Under the pieces are notes generated by a model, which was given only the letters and a program-made list of their open reading frames with translations, ran no database searches and had not been told where the DNA came from. A DNA stretch of 64,000 nucleotides, from NCBI RefSeq assembly GCF_014648855.1, contig NZ_BMRX01000006.1, forward strand, positions 1 to 64,000, in the 5' to 3' direction. Source of the DNA: Streptomyces parvulus (GTDB taxonomy: Bacteria > Actinomycetota > Actinomycetes > Streptomycetales > Streptomycetaceae). Numbering within the stretch: position 1 is the first letter of the stretch; every line of letters begins with the position of its first letter. Below are positions 17,628 through 26,848 of this stretch, piece after piece. The position numbers and the translations under genes are program-made.

Positions 17628-19772
17628 TCAGACGCGGTCCCGCGGCTCCGGCGCCGCCGAGGCCCTGGGCAGCGCACCGGCCCCCCGCCGCGGACCGGGC
17701 ACCGGCACCTCGGTGGCAAGGCGCTCGGCCATCCGGGCCCGGTGCTCCCCGGCCGTCGCGCACAGCGACCGGACGGCCGCCGCGAAGCGCTCCTGGGACG
17801 GAGGGTCGGCCGGGCCCAGCAGCCGCAGGGCCAACGCGGCGCGCTCCCCGGCCAGTTCGTCCAGCTCCGGATGCCGGACCGCGTCCAGCAGGGCGGGGAC
17901 GCCGGACCCGTCCGGTGTCAGCACGGTCGCCGCCACCACCGTCGGGAAGGCCTTGCGGAACCCGTCCTCGGCCAGCCCGCTGGTGTTGGCCACCGCGTAC
18001 GGCTTGCCGCTCGCCAGGAAGTCGCTGATCACGCTGGAGACGTCGCTGATCAGCAGGTCGGCCCGGTTGAAGCAGGCGTAGAGCGGCGGCCGGGCGTCCG
18101 TGACCACCTGGTGCTCCCACTCGGGCAGCGACGCCCAGTACGCCTCCTCCCAGGCGGCCGCCGCCCGCGCCACCACCCCCTCCCGGCCGGGTTCCGGCGC
18201 CGGGCGGCGCAGCATCCGCTCCGCCTGGTCGGCGGCCGCCCGGAAGCCGGGCGCGGTGAGCCGGTCCAGCTCCGCCGTCCGGCGGGCCAGCTCGGCCCCG
18301 GCGGCCGGCGCCGGACGGGGCCCGACCCGCACCCGGTTCGCCGCCCGCACCAGCTCCCGGATCCGCAGGTCGGCCGCCCGGGCCCGCGGGTCCACCGAAC
18401 CGGTCAGCGGATGCGGCTTGTAGAGCAGCCGTACCCCCGGGTCCGCGAGCAGCGCCCGCACCAGGTGTTCGCCCGCCTCCACCACCGACGTGTTGCCCGG
18501 GTTGCCGTCCCAGCCCTCCCAGGTCGGCGCGTACAGGACCGTCGTGAACGCCCCCGGCGCGGGCGGCCCGCCGTGCGGCCGTACGGCGTCCAGCTGCGGC
18601 CGGCCGATCTCCACCACGTCCTTGTCCTCGACGCCGACCTCCGCCAGCGCGTACCGCTCGCGCGCCGCGGGACCGGCCACCCACACCTCGTCGTAGGCCT
18701 TCGCGTACGGGTTGCAGGAGGACAGCTTGTCGCTCTCCCCGTGGTTGACGAAGGCGTGCTTGATGGTGGGGATGCGCAGCACCTGGGAGGTCTTCCCGGA
18801 GTTCGAGGGGTGCAGGAGGACCCGGAGGGTGGAGTGCTCCAGGCGCATCAGCGTGGACACCTTCGGCAGGCACACCACCGGGATGTCGGTCGCCGCGATC
18901 CGCTGCACCATGAACCGCTCCCGCAGCACGATCACCGGACGCCCCTCCAGCCGCGCCAGCGGCTCCAGCCACATGTTCGCCTGGTAGGCCGAGGACCCCC
19001 CGCCCGAGAAGTACAGGCCGACCGTCGGCCGGTACTCCGCGAGCCAGGCCTCGAACCAGTCGAGCACCTCCCGCTCACCCGCGGGCCGGCGTCCCGGCAG
19101 CAGCCGCGTCAGCAGCGCGCACAGGCCGGTCACCGCCGCCACCAGCGACAGTCCGAGCCCCGCCGCGCCCCACACCGGGGCGTCGGTGGCCGCCGTGGCC
19201 AGCAGCCCGCCCGAAGCCGGCAGCCCGAAGACGGCCAGCCGGTGCCCCGGGCGGCGCAGCAGCAGCGGGGGCGCCGGGGTCAGCCGCAGCGCCGAGGCGT
19301 CGATGTTCCGGGTCACCACGGGCAGCGTCCGGGTGCGGCGGACCAGGACGGACACCGCCTGGATCGCCCAGTGCAGCCCGTAGAAGACGAGGAGCGCGGC
19401 CACCAGCGGGGCGTAGACCCCCTCCCGGTGCTGCTCGCCGAGCCGCAGCAGGCCCACCACCAGCAGCAGGTCCCGCAGTACGTGCCGGACCGTGACGTCG
19501 GCGTGCGACTTGGCGAACAGCGACACCATGCCCCGCTGCCACCGGTACAGCACCGCCTCGGCGGCCAGCGAGCCGGCGGTCGCGGCGAGCAGCAGCGGCA
19601 GGTGCGGCAGCAGCGCGCCCACCGCCTGCGCGGCGAAGGCGGTGGCCAGGACACCCAGGACGAGCAGCTTCAGCACGGTCCGCCGGCCGGGGAGGCGCGG
19701 GCGAGCGGGCCGGGGGAGGCGGGGGCGGGGCAGGGAGAGGGGCACTGCGGTCGCTCCAGGCTTGTCGCGCAT
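17628..19772 (-). CDS. Membrane-anchored TagF-like glycerophosphotransferase family protein
   Basis: A 714-residue protein. After a Pro/Arg-rich start there are several hydrophobic segments (LKLLVLGVLATAFAAQAV, LPLLLAATAGSLAAEAVLY, DLLLVVGLLRL, LVAALLVFYGLHWAI and more, to about residue 225). A soluble C-terminal half follows with TagF-like features: AFVNHGESDKLSSCNPYAKAYDEVWVAGPAARERY, VLYAPTWEGWDGN, LLISDVSSVISDFLASGKPY. The canonical HHGT-type motif is altered to NHGESD. It is convergent with galE (22 bp between stops). It probably works on the same glycopolymer; the reaction is not established. Confidence 0.8.
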   Translation of the reverse strand: MRDKPGATAVPLSLPRPRLPRPARPRLPGRRTVLKLLVLGVLATAFAAQAVGALLPHLPLLLAATAGSLAAEAVLYRWQRGMVSLFAKSHADVTVRHVLRDLLLVVGLLRLGEQHREGVYAPLVAALLVFYGLHWAIQAVSVLVRRTRTLPVVTRNIDASALRLTPAPPLLLRRPGHRLAVFGLPASGGLLATAATDAPVWGAAGLGLSLVAAVTGLCALLTRLLPGRRPAGEREVLDWFEAWLAEYRPTVGLYFSGGGSSAYQANMWLEPLARLEGRPVIVLRERFMVQRIAATDIPVVCLPKVSTLMRLEHSTLRVLLHPSNSGKTSQVLRIPTIKHAFVNHGESDKLSSCNPYAKAYDEVWVAGPAARERYALAEVGVEDKDVVEIGRPQLDAVRPHGGPPAPGAFTTVLYAPTWEGWDGNPGNTSVVEAGEHLVRALLADPGVRLLYKPHPLTGSVDPRARAADLRIRELVRAANRVRVGPRPAPAAGAELARRTAELDRLTAPGFRAAADQAERMLRRPAPEPGREGVVARAAAAWEEAYWASLPEWEHQVVTDARPPLYACFNRADLLISDVSSVISDFLASGKPYAVANTSGLAEDGFRKAFPTVVAATVLTPDGSGVPALLDAVRHPELDELAGERAALALRLLGPADPPSQERFAAAVRSLCATAGEHRARMAERLATEVPVPGPRRGAGALPRASAAPEPRDRV

Positions 19773-19961
19773 CGGACATCCGGGTTAACGCCGGGCGGCC
19801 GCCCGACGACACGCGCGTGTTCGCGCCGCGCTCGCGAGCGGGACGTCCCGCCGCCCCCGTCCGCAGCCTGGACCGTGGCGCGGAGCCGGTTCCCCTTCGC
19901 GTAGATTGCCTGGCGAGCGCGGGGGTTCGCGCACGTCGGAACGGGAGAGGCGGACGGGGCC

Positions 19962-21089
19962 GTGGCAGGGGCAAGGCAGGCCGTGGGCGAGGCCCGCAGG
20001 ATCGTCGTCAAGGTCGGTTCGTCCTCGCTGACCACCGCCGCGGGCGGGCTGGACGCCGACCGGGTCGACGCACTCGTCGATGTCCTGGCCAAGGTGCGCG
20101 GGAGCGGGGAGCGCGAGGTCGTCCTCGTCTCCTCCGGCGCCATCGCCGCGGGGCTCTCCCCGCTGGGCCTGCGTCGCCGCCCCCGGGACCTGGCCCGCCA
20201 GCAGGCCGCCGCCAGCGTCGGCCAGGGCCTGCTGGTCGCCCGCTACACCGCCTCCTTCGCCCGCTACGGCGTCCGCGTCGGGCAGGTGTTGCTGACCAGC
20301 GACGACATGAGCCGCCGGGCGCACCACCGCAATGCCTCGCGCACCCTCGACAAGCTGCTGGCGATGGGCGCCTTCCCGATCGTCAACGAGAACGACACCG
20401 TCGCCACCGACGAGATCCGCTTCGGCGACAACGACCGGCTCGCCGCCCTCGTCGCCCACCTGGTCCGGGCCGACCTGCTGGTGCTCCTGTCCGACGTGGA
20501 CGGCGTCTACGACGGCGATCCCGGCCGGCCGGGCACCTCGCGGATCGCCGAGGTGCACAGCCCCGCCGACCTCGCGGAGATCGAGATCGGCAGCGCCGGC
20601 AAGGCGGGCGTCGGCACCGGCGGCATGGTCACCAAGGTCGAGGCCGCCCGGATCGCCGCGGCGGCCGGCATCCCGGTGGTGCTGACCAGCGCGGTGCACG
20701 CCGCCGAGGGCCTGGCCGGCGGCGACACGGGCACCTACTTCCACGCCACCGGAAAGCGCTATGCCGACCGGCTGCTGTGGCTCCAGCACGCCTCCACCCC
20801 GCGCGGGGCGCTCGTCCTCGACGACGGGGCGGTGCGCGCGGTCGTGGAGGGCCGCAAGTCGCTGCTCCCGGCCGGGATCGCGGGCGCCGAGGGCGACTTC
20901 GCCGCGGGCGACCCGGTGGAGCTGCGGGACGGCACCGGACGGGCCGTCGCCCGGGGGCTGGTCAACTTCGACGCCAAGGAGATCCCGCGGCTGATCGGCC
21001 GCTCCACCCGGGAACTGGCGCGCGAGCTGGGCCCCGCCTACGAACGTGAGGTCGTACACAGGGACGATCTGGTGATCCTGCACCCGTAA
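19962..21089 (+). CDS. proB: Glutamate 5-kinase
   Basis: First enzyme of proline biosynthesis, phosphorylating glutamate to glutamyl-5-phosphate. The 375-residue protein has the amino-acid-kinase domain (RRIVVKVGSSSLT, VLVSSGAIAAGL, NENDTVATDEIRFGDNDRLAALVA, GVGTGGMVTKVEAA). A C-terminal PUA domain starts near residue 280 (GALVLDDGAVRAVVEGRKSLLPAGI). The GTG at 19962 sits 12 nt after GGGAGAGG; a GTG 21 nt further in is a possible alternative. proA lies downstream with one small gene between. Confidence 0.95.
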   Translation: MAGARQAVGEARRIVVKVGSSSLTTAAGGLDADRVDALVDVLAKVRGSGEREVVLVSSGAIAAGLSPLGLRRRPRDLARQQAAASVGQGLLVARYTASFARYGVRVGQVLLTSDDMSRRAHHRNASRTLDKLLAMGAFPIVNENDTVATDEIRFGDNDRLAALVAHLVRADLLVLLSDVDGVYDGDPGRPGTSRIAEVHSPADLAEIEIGSAGKAGVGTGGMVTKVEAARIAAAAGIPVVLTSAVHAAEGLAGGDTGTYFHATGKRYADRLLWLQHASTPRGALVLDDGAVRAVVEGRKSLLPAGIAGAEGDFAAGDPVELRDGTGRAVARGLVNFDAKEIPRLIGRSTRELARELGPAYEREVVHRDDLVILHP

Positions 21090-21223
21090 TGGGTCGAAAC
21101 GTCCCCGAATCGGCGGTGGACGTTCCGCAAAACGGCCCCGCGATCCCGCCCGGCCTGCTCAACTTTCCTCAGGGACGAACCCGGCCGACCGCCGGGCCAG
21201 CCGTGTGCGTGAAGGAGGCCGTC

Positions 21224-21745
21224 GTGAGCGGAGTACGCCCTGGACCGGCGGCGTCCCGCGGTACCACCGCCTCCCGCGGCTCCCGCGCCGGCACCGGCGC
21301 CCGTCCCGGCGGTGCCCGGGGTGCCGCCCGCGCGTCCGGTGAGGAGCGCGCCCTGACCAGCGTCGCGGCCGGCGACCGGTTCCGGGGCGAGGACCCCGCC
21401 CACACCCCGCGCCTGTGGCACGTCACCCTCAGCGTCTCCGGCGCCCGCGCCCCCCTGCCCGAGGTGCGGCGCGCTCTCGAACAGCTCGCGCACGACCACC
21501 CCTTCCTGCTGACCAGCAGATACGCCGACGACCACGCCGAGATCCGGTACTGGGAGGAGGCCCGCGACCTGCACGACGCGGCCGCCGTCGCCCTGCGCCT
21601 GTGGGGCGAGCACCGGCAGACCGCCGGGCTGCCGCCGTGGGAGATCGTCGGCCTGGAGGTCATCGACCGGGCGACCTACCACCAGCGCATCGCGGCGGGG
21701 TACGGCCCGGCACCGGCGACGCCGGTGGGGGTACATCCGTTCTAA
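21224..21745 (+). CDS. Conserved actinobacterial protein of unknown function between proB and proA
   Basis: A 173-residue protein. Its first 60 residues are Gly/Ala/Arg/Ser-rich. The conserved part follows: LWHVTLSVSGARAPLPEVRRALEQLAHDHPFLLTSRYADDHAEIRYWEEARDLHDAAAVALRLWGEHR, then LPPWEIVGLEVIDR. It is a small alpha/beta domain with no motif I can assign. GTG 21224 has an excellent AAGGAGG at 5-nt spacing, which beats the in-frame ATG at 21089. It has no terminator before proA, and its position suggests a link with proline synthesis or Obg-linked physiology, but function is unknown. Confidence 0.75.
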   Translation: MSGVRPGPAASRGTTASRGSRAGTGARPGGARGAARASGEERALTSVAAGDRFRGEDPAHTPRLWHVTLSVSGARAPLPEVRRALEQLAHDHPFLLTSRYADDHAEIRYWEEARDLHDAAAVALRLWGEHRQTAGLPPWEIVGLEVIDRATYHQRIAAGYGPAPATPVGVHPF

Positions 21746-21880
21746 TGCGGCCACCGGCCGAAACCATTGATCGCGCGACCCCCGCGGCGGGCAACCAGGT
21801 CCGCGAGAGCGGCGCCGGTTCAGGCCCAAAGGAGGGTCTCGGGGTTTGGGACAACCCCTGATGGCCCCGGTCCGGCCCAC

Positions 21881-21886
21881 TACGCT
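21881..21886 (+). promoter_or_regulatory. -10-like element for a leaderless proA transcript
   Basis: TACGCT ends 6 nt before the proA ATG, and no Shine-Dalgarno is present (the gap is GCCCCC). A start at +1 of the ATG is the simplest reading. No good -35 was seen. Confidence 0.55.
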
Positions 21887-21892
21887 GCCCCC

Positions 21893-23179
21893 ATGACCAC
21901 GCTCTCGCCGTACGACTCGATGTCCCCGGTCACCCGGGCCGCCTACCGGGCCAAGTCCGCCGCGGCGGACCTCGCGCCGCTGCCGCGGGCCGTCAAGGAC
22001 GACGCGCTGCTCGCCGTCGCGGACGCCCTGGAGGTCCGGACCAGCGAGATCGTCGAGGCGAACGCCCAGGACGTGGCCAAGGCCCGCGCCGCCGGGACCA
22101 GCGAGGCCATCATCGACCGGCTCACCCTCACCCCGGAGCGGGTCCGCGCCATCGCCTCCGACGTGCGCGACGTCGCCGCCCTGCCCGACCCGGTCGGCGA
22201 GGTCGTGCGCGGCTCCACCCTCCCCAACGGCATCGACCTGCGCCAGGTCCGGGTGCCGCTCGGGGTGGTCGGCATCATCTACGAGGGCCGGCCCAACGTC
22301 ACGGTGGACGCCGCCGCCCTCTGCCTGAAGTCCGGCAACGCGGTGCTCCTGCGGGGCTCCTCCTCCGCCTACCAGTCCAACACCGCCCTGGTCCGGGTGG
22401 TCCGCGACGCCGTGGGCGGGGCCGGGCTGCCCGCCGACGCGGTCCAGCTCGTGCCCGGCGAGAGCCGCGAGAGCGTGCGCGAGCTGATGCGGGCCCGCGG
22501 GCTGGTCGACGTGCTCATCCCGCGGGGCGGCGCCTCCCTGATCAACACCGTGGTCCAGGAGTCCACCGTCCCCGTCATCGAGACCGGCACCGGCAACTGC
22601 CACGTCTACGTCGACGCGCTCGCCGACGTCGACACGGCCGTCGAGATCCTGGTCAACTCCAAGGCCCAGCGGGTGGGCGTCTGCAACGCCGCCGAGACCC
22701 TCCTGGTCCACCAGGACATCGCCGCCGACTTCCTGCCCCGCGCCCTGGACGCCCTCGCGGAGGCCGGGGTCACCGTGCACGCCGACGAGCGCGTGATGGC
22801 GTACGCCGGGGACTCCAAGGTGACGGCCGTGGAGGCCACCCCGGAGGACTGGGAGGCGGAGTACCTGTCGTACGACATCGCCGCGGCGGTCGTCGACTCC
22901 CTGGACAAGGCCGTCGAGCACATCCGGCTGTGGACCTCCGGCCACACCGAGGCGATCGTGACGACCTCGCAGCAGGCCGCCCGCCGCTTCACCCAGCTGG
23001 TCGACTCCACCACGGTCGCGGTGAACGCCTCCACCCGCTTCACCGACGGCGGCCAGTTCGGCTTCGGCGCGGAGATCGGCATCTCGACCCAGAAGCTGCA
23101 CGCCCGGGGCCCGATGGGGCTGCCGGAGCTGACCAGCACCAAGTACATCGTCACCGGCGACGGGCACGTACGGCGCTGA
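21893..23179 (+). CDS. proA: Gamma-glutamyl phosphate reductase
   Basis: Second enzyme of proline biosynthesis: NADPH reduction of glutamyl-5-phosphate to the semialdehyde. The 428-residue protein belongs to the aldehyde-dehydrogenase superfamily, with [29 protein letters not shown], the catalytic Cys near residue 264 in [15 protein letters not shown], and [28 protein letters not shown]. The conserved protein starts right after ATG 21893, which lacks a ribosome-binding site and follows a -10-like TACGCT, so a leaderless mRNA is likely. Confidence 0.95.
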   Translation: MTTLSPYDSMSPVTRAAYRAKSAAADLAPLPRAVKDDALLAVADALEVRTSEIVEANAQDVAKARAAGTSEAIIDRLTLTPERVRAIASDVRDVAALPDPVGEVVRGSTLPNGIDLRQVRVPLGVVGIIYEGRPNVTVDAAALCLKSGNAVLLRGSSSAYQSNTALVRVVRDAVGGAGLPADAVQLVPGESRESVRELMRARGLVDVLIPRGGASLINTVVQESTVPVIETGTGNCHVYVDALADVDTAVEILVNSKAQRVGVCNAAETLLVHQDIAADFLPRALDALAEAGVTVHADERVMAYAGDSKVTAVEATPEDWEAEYLSYDIAAAVVDSLDKAVEHIRLWTSGHTEAIVTTSQQAARRFTQLVDSTTVAVNASTRFTDGGQFGFGAEIGISTQKLHARGPMGLPELTSTKYIVTGDGHVRR

Positions 23180-23297
23180 TCGGCCGCACGGGCGTAGGCC
23201 TCGGGCATATGCCCCCGGCTCGCCCCGCGGCTCGATCGGGGCATCCCACCCATCGGACGAATTTCCCGGCCGTCTGCCCAAAACGACCCCCCAGGTC

Positions 23298-23303
23298 TAC
23301 TCT
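23298..23303 (+). promoter_or_regulatory. -10-like element, leaderless start
   Basis: TACTCT with a 6-nt gap (GGACAC) to the GTG at 23310; no Shine-Dalgarno. It has the same geometry as the proA and 23966 starts. Confidence 0.5.
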
Positions 23304-23309
23304 GGACAC

Positions 23310-23879
23310 GTGCCGGAGGACGTGGGGGGTTCGCCGTTTCCCGACGGCTGGGAGCCCGACGACGAACACGACCGCGGGGTGTCGGACGAAGAGTTCGCCT
23401 CCGTGGTCTTCGACGAGGCCTTCGTACGGGCGGCCGAGGTGCACGAGCCGACCGCCGTCGAGCGCCTGCTGGCCGCGGCACAGGCCCGGGCCGAGGCGAC
23501 CGAGGCGGAAGCGGCCCGCCGGGGCCCCACCAGGGCCGAGCGCTTCGACGAGGGATACGGCGATTTCGGCCATGATCCCGACCTCGACGACCCGGACGAC
23601 GACCGCGACCTCCTGGACCGCCCGTACGGGGCGCCGCCGCCGTCCGGCAAGCAGGTCCGCTGGCACCGGCCGGTCGCCTGGATGCTCGCCCTCGTCATGG
23701 GCGTCGGCATGGTCGCGCTGGCCTTCGTGGCCGTGTACCGGGGTGCCTCCTCGGGCAGCGGCACGCAGCAGGTGCCGCCACCCGCGTCGACCCGCCCCGA
23801 GCAGGGCGGCGCCGTGACGCCCTCGGCCTCCGCGGACTACTCCCAGCCCGCCGTCCCGGTGATCCCGCGCAGCCCCTGA
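23310..23879 (+). CDS. Acidic one-pass membrane protein with VVFDE-FVRAA motif
   Basis: A 189-residue protein of unknown family. A long acidic cytoplasmic N-terminus contains EEFASVVFDEAFVRAAEVHEPTAVERLL (around residues 26-54), followed by a coiled-coil-like Ala/Glu stretch. One membrane helix near residues 126-147 (PVAWMLALVMGVGMVALAFVAVY) leads to a short Pro/Ser-rich outer tail. The next gene encodes a second one-pass protein with the same N-terminal motif. From memory, orthologues in S. coelicolor lie in a region studied for Mre-associated spore-wall synthesis, so an envelope role is plausible but not shown here. Confidence 0.75.
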   Translation: MPEDVGGSPFPDGWEPDDEHDRGVSDEEFASVVFDEAFVRAAEVHEPTAVERLLAAAQARAEATEAEAARRGPTRAERFDEGYGDFGHDPDLDDPDDDRDLLDRPYGAPPPSGKQVRWHRPVAWMLALVMGVGMVALAFVAVYRGASSGSGTQQVPPPASTRPEQGGAVTPSASADYSQPAVPVIPRSP

Positions 23880-23953
23880 CCTGCCCTCCCGCGGCCCGGG
23901 AACCTGTCCCAACTTGACCTGCGGCGGCGCGTTTACGGGACCTTCCGCCGACC

Positions 23954-23959
23954 TACCCT
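23954..23959 (+). promoter_or_regulatory. -10-like element, leaderless start
   Basis: TACCCT with a 6-nt gap (GAAGGT) to the ATG at 23966. A TTGACC lies at 23914-23919, but its distance is too long for a standard spacer. Confidence 0.5.
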
Positions 23960-23965
23960 GAAGGT

Positions 23966-25036
23966 ATGGCAGGCCTGGGCGATCCGCCCGGAGGGACGCC
24001 CGAGGGCACTCCCGGCGGCGGAGAGGACGAGTACCGATCCGTCGTCTTCGACGAGTCGTTCGTCCGCGCTGCCCGGCTCCAGGAGTTCTCCGCCCAGGAG
24101 CGCATCACCGACCACGCCCCGGCCGTCCGCCGCCGCCCGCCGCTGCGCCGGGCCGGCCTCTCCCGGCAGGCGCTGGTCCTCATCGTCCTGATCGCGGTCG
24201 CCTTCGGCACCGCCATCTACATGGGCGTACGCCACCCGTACCAGAGCCCCTCCGCGCAGCGGTCCGCCGAGCCGGTGCGGATGACGGTCGTCCCGCTGGC
24301 CCCCCGGGGCAGGGTGCCCGGCGCCGACGACGCGGGCCTCCTCTACGAGCACAGTCCCGCCGCGGGGTTCCGCACCGCCGCCGAGGGCGTCCCGCTGCCC
24401 GGGGCGCGGCGCACGGCGCACTTCTCCGAGGACCAGGTGCTCAACGCCCTCACCACGGCCAAGAACTACATCGTCCGCTCGGCGCTCGACCCGGAGGTGC
24501 TCGGCGGCGGCGGGGTCCGCTCCGTGCGCGTGCTGCTCGACCCGGACCAGCTGCCCCAGTTCGACGAGAGCTTCGCGGCGCCCGCCGCGGACGGCCGGCA
24601 CGCGCCCACCGGCTGGCTGGTGCGCTTCGACCCCGCCCGGGCCGAGCTGGCCGACCCGGAGATCCGGGTCGACGGCAGCCTGCGGGCCGTGGAGAGCGAC
24701 GCCTCCACCCTGGAGGTGACCGCCGACCACACCATGGTCTACGCGCTGCGGCCGGCCGGAGCCGAGCGGGCCGGGACGTCGCTGTTCACCGTCCGCCGCG
24801 AGCTGCACTTCCGCTACGACCGGGAGGACCTGCGCATGCGCCAGACGCACCTGGTGGCCTCCTACGTCCAGGCCGGGCCGCTGTCCTGCGCCGAGGACTC
24901 CGCGAACCACCTGCGGCCGCTGCTCGCCGGCCAGACCGCCGGGACCGGCACCCCCGCCGGCACCGACCCCTTCACCCCGGACGACGCCACCGCCCTGTGC
25001 GGCACCCTCGCGCCGGGCGCCCAGCCCAAGGTGTGA
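23966..25036 (+). CDS. One-pass membrane protein with VVFDE-FVRAA motif and large extracytoplasmic domain
   Basis: A 356-residue protein. The cytoplasmic N-terminus carries EYRSVVFDESFVRAARLQEFSAQERI (around residues 22-47), closely matching the upstream gene's motif. A membrane helix (SRQALVLIVLIAVAFGTAIYMGV) spans about 66-88. The remaining 265 residues would lie outside the membrane, with conserved-looking blocks HFSEDQVLNALTTAKNYIVRSALDPEVL and VTADHTMVYALRP. I do not recognise the outer domain. It is convergent with the M48 protease gene (15 bp between stops). Confidence 0.75.
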   Translation: MAGLGDPPGGTPEGTPGGGEDEYRSVVFDESFVRAARLQEFSAQERITDHAPAVRRRPPLRRAGLSRQALVLIVLIAVAFGTAIYMGVRHPYQSPSAQRSAEPVRMTVVPLAPRGRVPGADDAGLLYEHSPAAGFRTAAEGVPLPGARRTAHFSEDQVLNALTTAKNYIVRSALDPEVLGGGGVRSVRVLLDPDQLPQFDESFAAPAADGRHAPTGWLVRFDPARAELADPEIRVDGSLRAVESDASTLEVTADHTMVYALRPAGAERAGTSLFTVRRELHFRYDREDLRMRQTHLVASYVQAGPLSCAEDSANHLRPLLAGQTAGTGTPAGTDPFTPDDATALCGTLAPGAQPKV

Positions 25037-25051
25037 CGCCCCCGCGCGGGC

Positions 25052-26191
25052 TCAGGCGCCGTCGCGCGGCGGACGGTCCTCCGGGTTCTCCCGGCCGCCG
25101 TCCTCGCCCCCGGACGCCCCGGACGACCCGTTCCCGTCCTCGGGGGGCCGGGAGGACGTGAAGCCCCCGAAGCCGCGCCGCATCCGGTCGCCGAGGTCGC
25201 CGGCCCCGCCCGCGATGTCGTTGACCAGCTTCATCAGCGGGTCCTTGGAGCCGCGCACGTGCGTCGCGTAGTGGGACGCCGACTCGCGGAAGGAGTCCCG
25301 GACCGAGGCGTCCTTGTCCTCCTCGCGCCGCGGGTAGTGGCCGTCCATGATCCGCTGGAAGTCCCGGGAGGCCGCCCACTTCTTCAGCTCGGCGGCCCGC
25401 ACCGTGGTGAAGGGGTGGCTGCGGGGCAGCACGTTCAGGATCTTCAGCACGGAGTCGCGCAGGTCGCCCCCGGCCTCGTACTCGTCGGCCTGCTCCAGGA
25501 ACGCGTCCACGTTCATCTCGTGCAGGTGGTTGCCGCCCGCGATCTTCATCAGGCCGCGCATCGACGCCTGGATGTCCTGGCCCACCAGCAACCCCGCGCG
25601 GTCGGCGGACAGCTCCGACTTGCGGAACCACTCGCGCAGCGCGGTCACGATCGCCATGATCGCCACGTTGCCCAGCGGGATCCACGCGACCCGGACGGCG
25701 AGGGAGGTCAGGAAGAGCAGGATCGTCCGGTAGACCGAGTGCCCGGACAGCGCGTGCCCGACCTCGTGCCCCACCACCGCCCGCATCTCCTCCTCGTCGA
25801 GCAGCTCGACGAGGCCCGTGGTCACGACGATGATCGGCTCGTCCAGACCGATGCACATCGCGTTCGGCACCGGGTCCTGGTTGACGTACATCGGCGGGAC
25901 CTTCTCCAGGTCCAGGATGTAGCAGGCGTCCCGCAGCATGACGTTCAGATGGGCGAACTGCCGGTCCGAGACGCGTACCGAGTCCGACAGGAACAGCAGC
26001 CGCAGACTGCGCTCCGGCAGCAGCCCGCTCAGCGCCTTGAACACCGTGTCGAAACCGCTCAGCCTGCGCAGCGCCACCAGCGCGCTGCGGTCGGCCGGGT
26101 GCTCGTAGGCGCGCGAGGAGATCCCCGGGAAGCGCCTGCGCTGCCGGCTCGGCACGTGCTCGCGCCCGTTGTCCTGGTGGCCGTCGGACAT
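25052..26191 (-). CDS. M48-family membrane zinc metalloprotease (HtpX-like)
   Basis: A peptidase of about 379 residues with the zinc motif HEVGH inside EEMRAVVGHEVGHALSGHSVYR and a downstream Glu ligand in KSELSADRAG. Hydrophobic segments (TILLFLTSLAVRVAWIPLG, NVAIMAIVTAL) lie between the two, the usual HtpX/M48B layout for membrane-protein quality control. The C-terminus is Gly/Asp/Pro-rich. There are two candidate starts: ATG 26203 has no Shine-Dalgarno, whereas ATG 26191 has GGGGGAAG 2 nt upstream, so I chose 26191. The DNA before it is GT-rich (about 26193-26235). Confidence 0.88.
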   Translation of the reverse strand: MSDGHQDNGREHVPSRQRRRFPGISSRAYEHPADRSALVALRRLSGFDTVFKALSGLLPERSLRLLFLSDSVRVSDRQFAHLNVMLRDACYILDLEKVPPMYVNQDPVPNAMCIGLDEPIIVVTTGLVELLDEEEMRAVVGHEVGHALSGHSVYRTILLFLTSLAVRVAWIPLGNVAIMAIVTALREWFRKSELSADRAGLLVGQDIQASMRGLMKIAGGNHLHEMNVDAFLEQADEYEAGGDLRDSVLKILNVLPRSHPFTTVRAAELKKWAASRDFQRIMDGHYPRREEDKDASVRDSFRESASHYATHVRGSKDPLMKLVNDIAGGAGDLGDRMRRGFGGFTSSRPPEDGNGSSGASGGEDGGRENPEDRPPRDGA

Positions 26192-26332
26192 GTCTTCCCC
26201 CATGTGCGTGTGTGTGGCCTGTGCGTGTGTCCGGCCTTCGCGAACCCTCGTGCGGTCCTTCGCACCCCCCGAGCCGGGCCCAGCCTAGGCGGAGATACCG
26301 TGGACGGGCAGTACACCGAAGGAGTCCACGCC

Positions 26333-26494
26333 ATGCAGCACATCCCCCACACCGACTGGCTCGCCGGGGCCGCGACCGCCGCCGAGCAGCAGGGGCCGGG
26401 GAATCTGCTCCGGATCGTCCTGATCGTCATGGTCCTGGGGTGCGTGCTGACCGCCTGGTTCCTGCTGCGGGGGTACAAGCGGAAGGACGACTGA
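26333..26494 (+). CDS. Small one-pass membrane protein (53 aa)
   Basis: ATG at 26333 with a good GAAGGAG (about 26319-26325). The peptide has a short polar N-terminus (MQHIPHTDWLAGAATAAEQQGPG), one hydrophobic helix NLLRIVLIVMVLGCVLTAWFLL and a basic tail RGYKRKDD, giving a positive-inside C-terminus. Function unknown. It sits just before another tiny membrane protein and nadD on the same strand. Confidence 0.7.
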   Translation: MQHIPHTDWLAGAATAAEQQGPGNLLRIVLIVMVLGCVLTAWFLLRGYKRKDD

Positions 26495-26621
26495 GCCGAT
26501 CCGAAGGTTCCCCGGCCCCCGGCGGCGCGGCTCCGTCGGCGGAGTCGGCGTGATCGCCCGGGACCGGCCCGCATACGATGAGCGGACGTCTTGTCCCGCC
26601 CACACCGGATAGGTCCTGCCG

Positions 26622-26789
26622 ATGAGCCTTCCCCTCAGCGCCGCCCAGTTCGCCACCCTCGCCGCCGAGGGCGGCGAGGAGCACAGCGGCAACCACGAGA
26701 GCCTCAGCCCCTACGTCACCGGCATCGGCGCGTTCCTCGCCCTGATGCTCCTGCTGTGGATCACCACCCGGTTCAACCGCGACCGCTGA
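26622..26789 (+). CDS. Small one-pass membrane protein (55 aa) upstream of nadD
   Basis: An open frame from ATG 26622 to TGA 26789 encodes [18 protein letters not shown], then [16 protein letters not shown], a hydrophobic helix [17 protein letters not shown] and NRDR. Codon use is strongly GC3. A TACGAT hexamer at 26574-26579 could be its -10. From memory, similar short membrane proteins precede nadD in other Streptomyces. Function unknown. Confidence 0.65.
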   Translation: MSLPLSAAQFATLAAEGGEEHSGNHESLSPYVTGIGAFLALMLLLWITTRFNRDR

Positions 26790-26834
26790 GCACCGCCGGC
26801 CGTGGGGGCGGCCGGGGTGCCCGGAGCGGGCCGG

Positions 26835-26840
26835 TAGGGT
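26835..26840 (+). promoter_or_regulatory. -10-like element for nadD
   Basis: TAGGGT with an 8-nt gap (CTGCACGC) to the nadD ATG and no Shine-Dalgarno. This suggests a leaderless or near-leaderless transcript. Confidence 0.45.
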
Positions 26841-26848
26841 CTGCACGC

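Noticed and set aside
23914..23919. TTGACC as the -35 for the 23966 gene
   Set aside because: The distance to TACCCT (34 bp) is far beyond a usable spacer.
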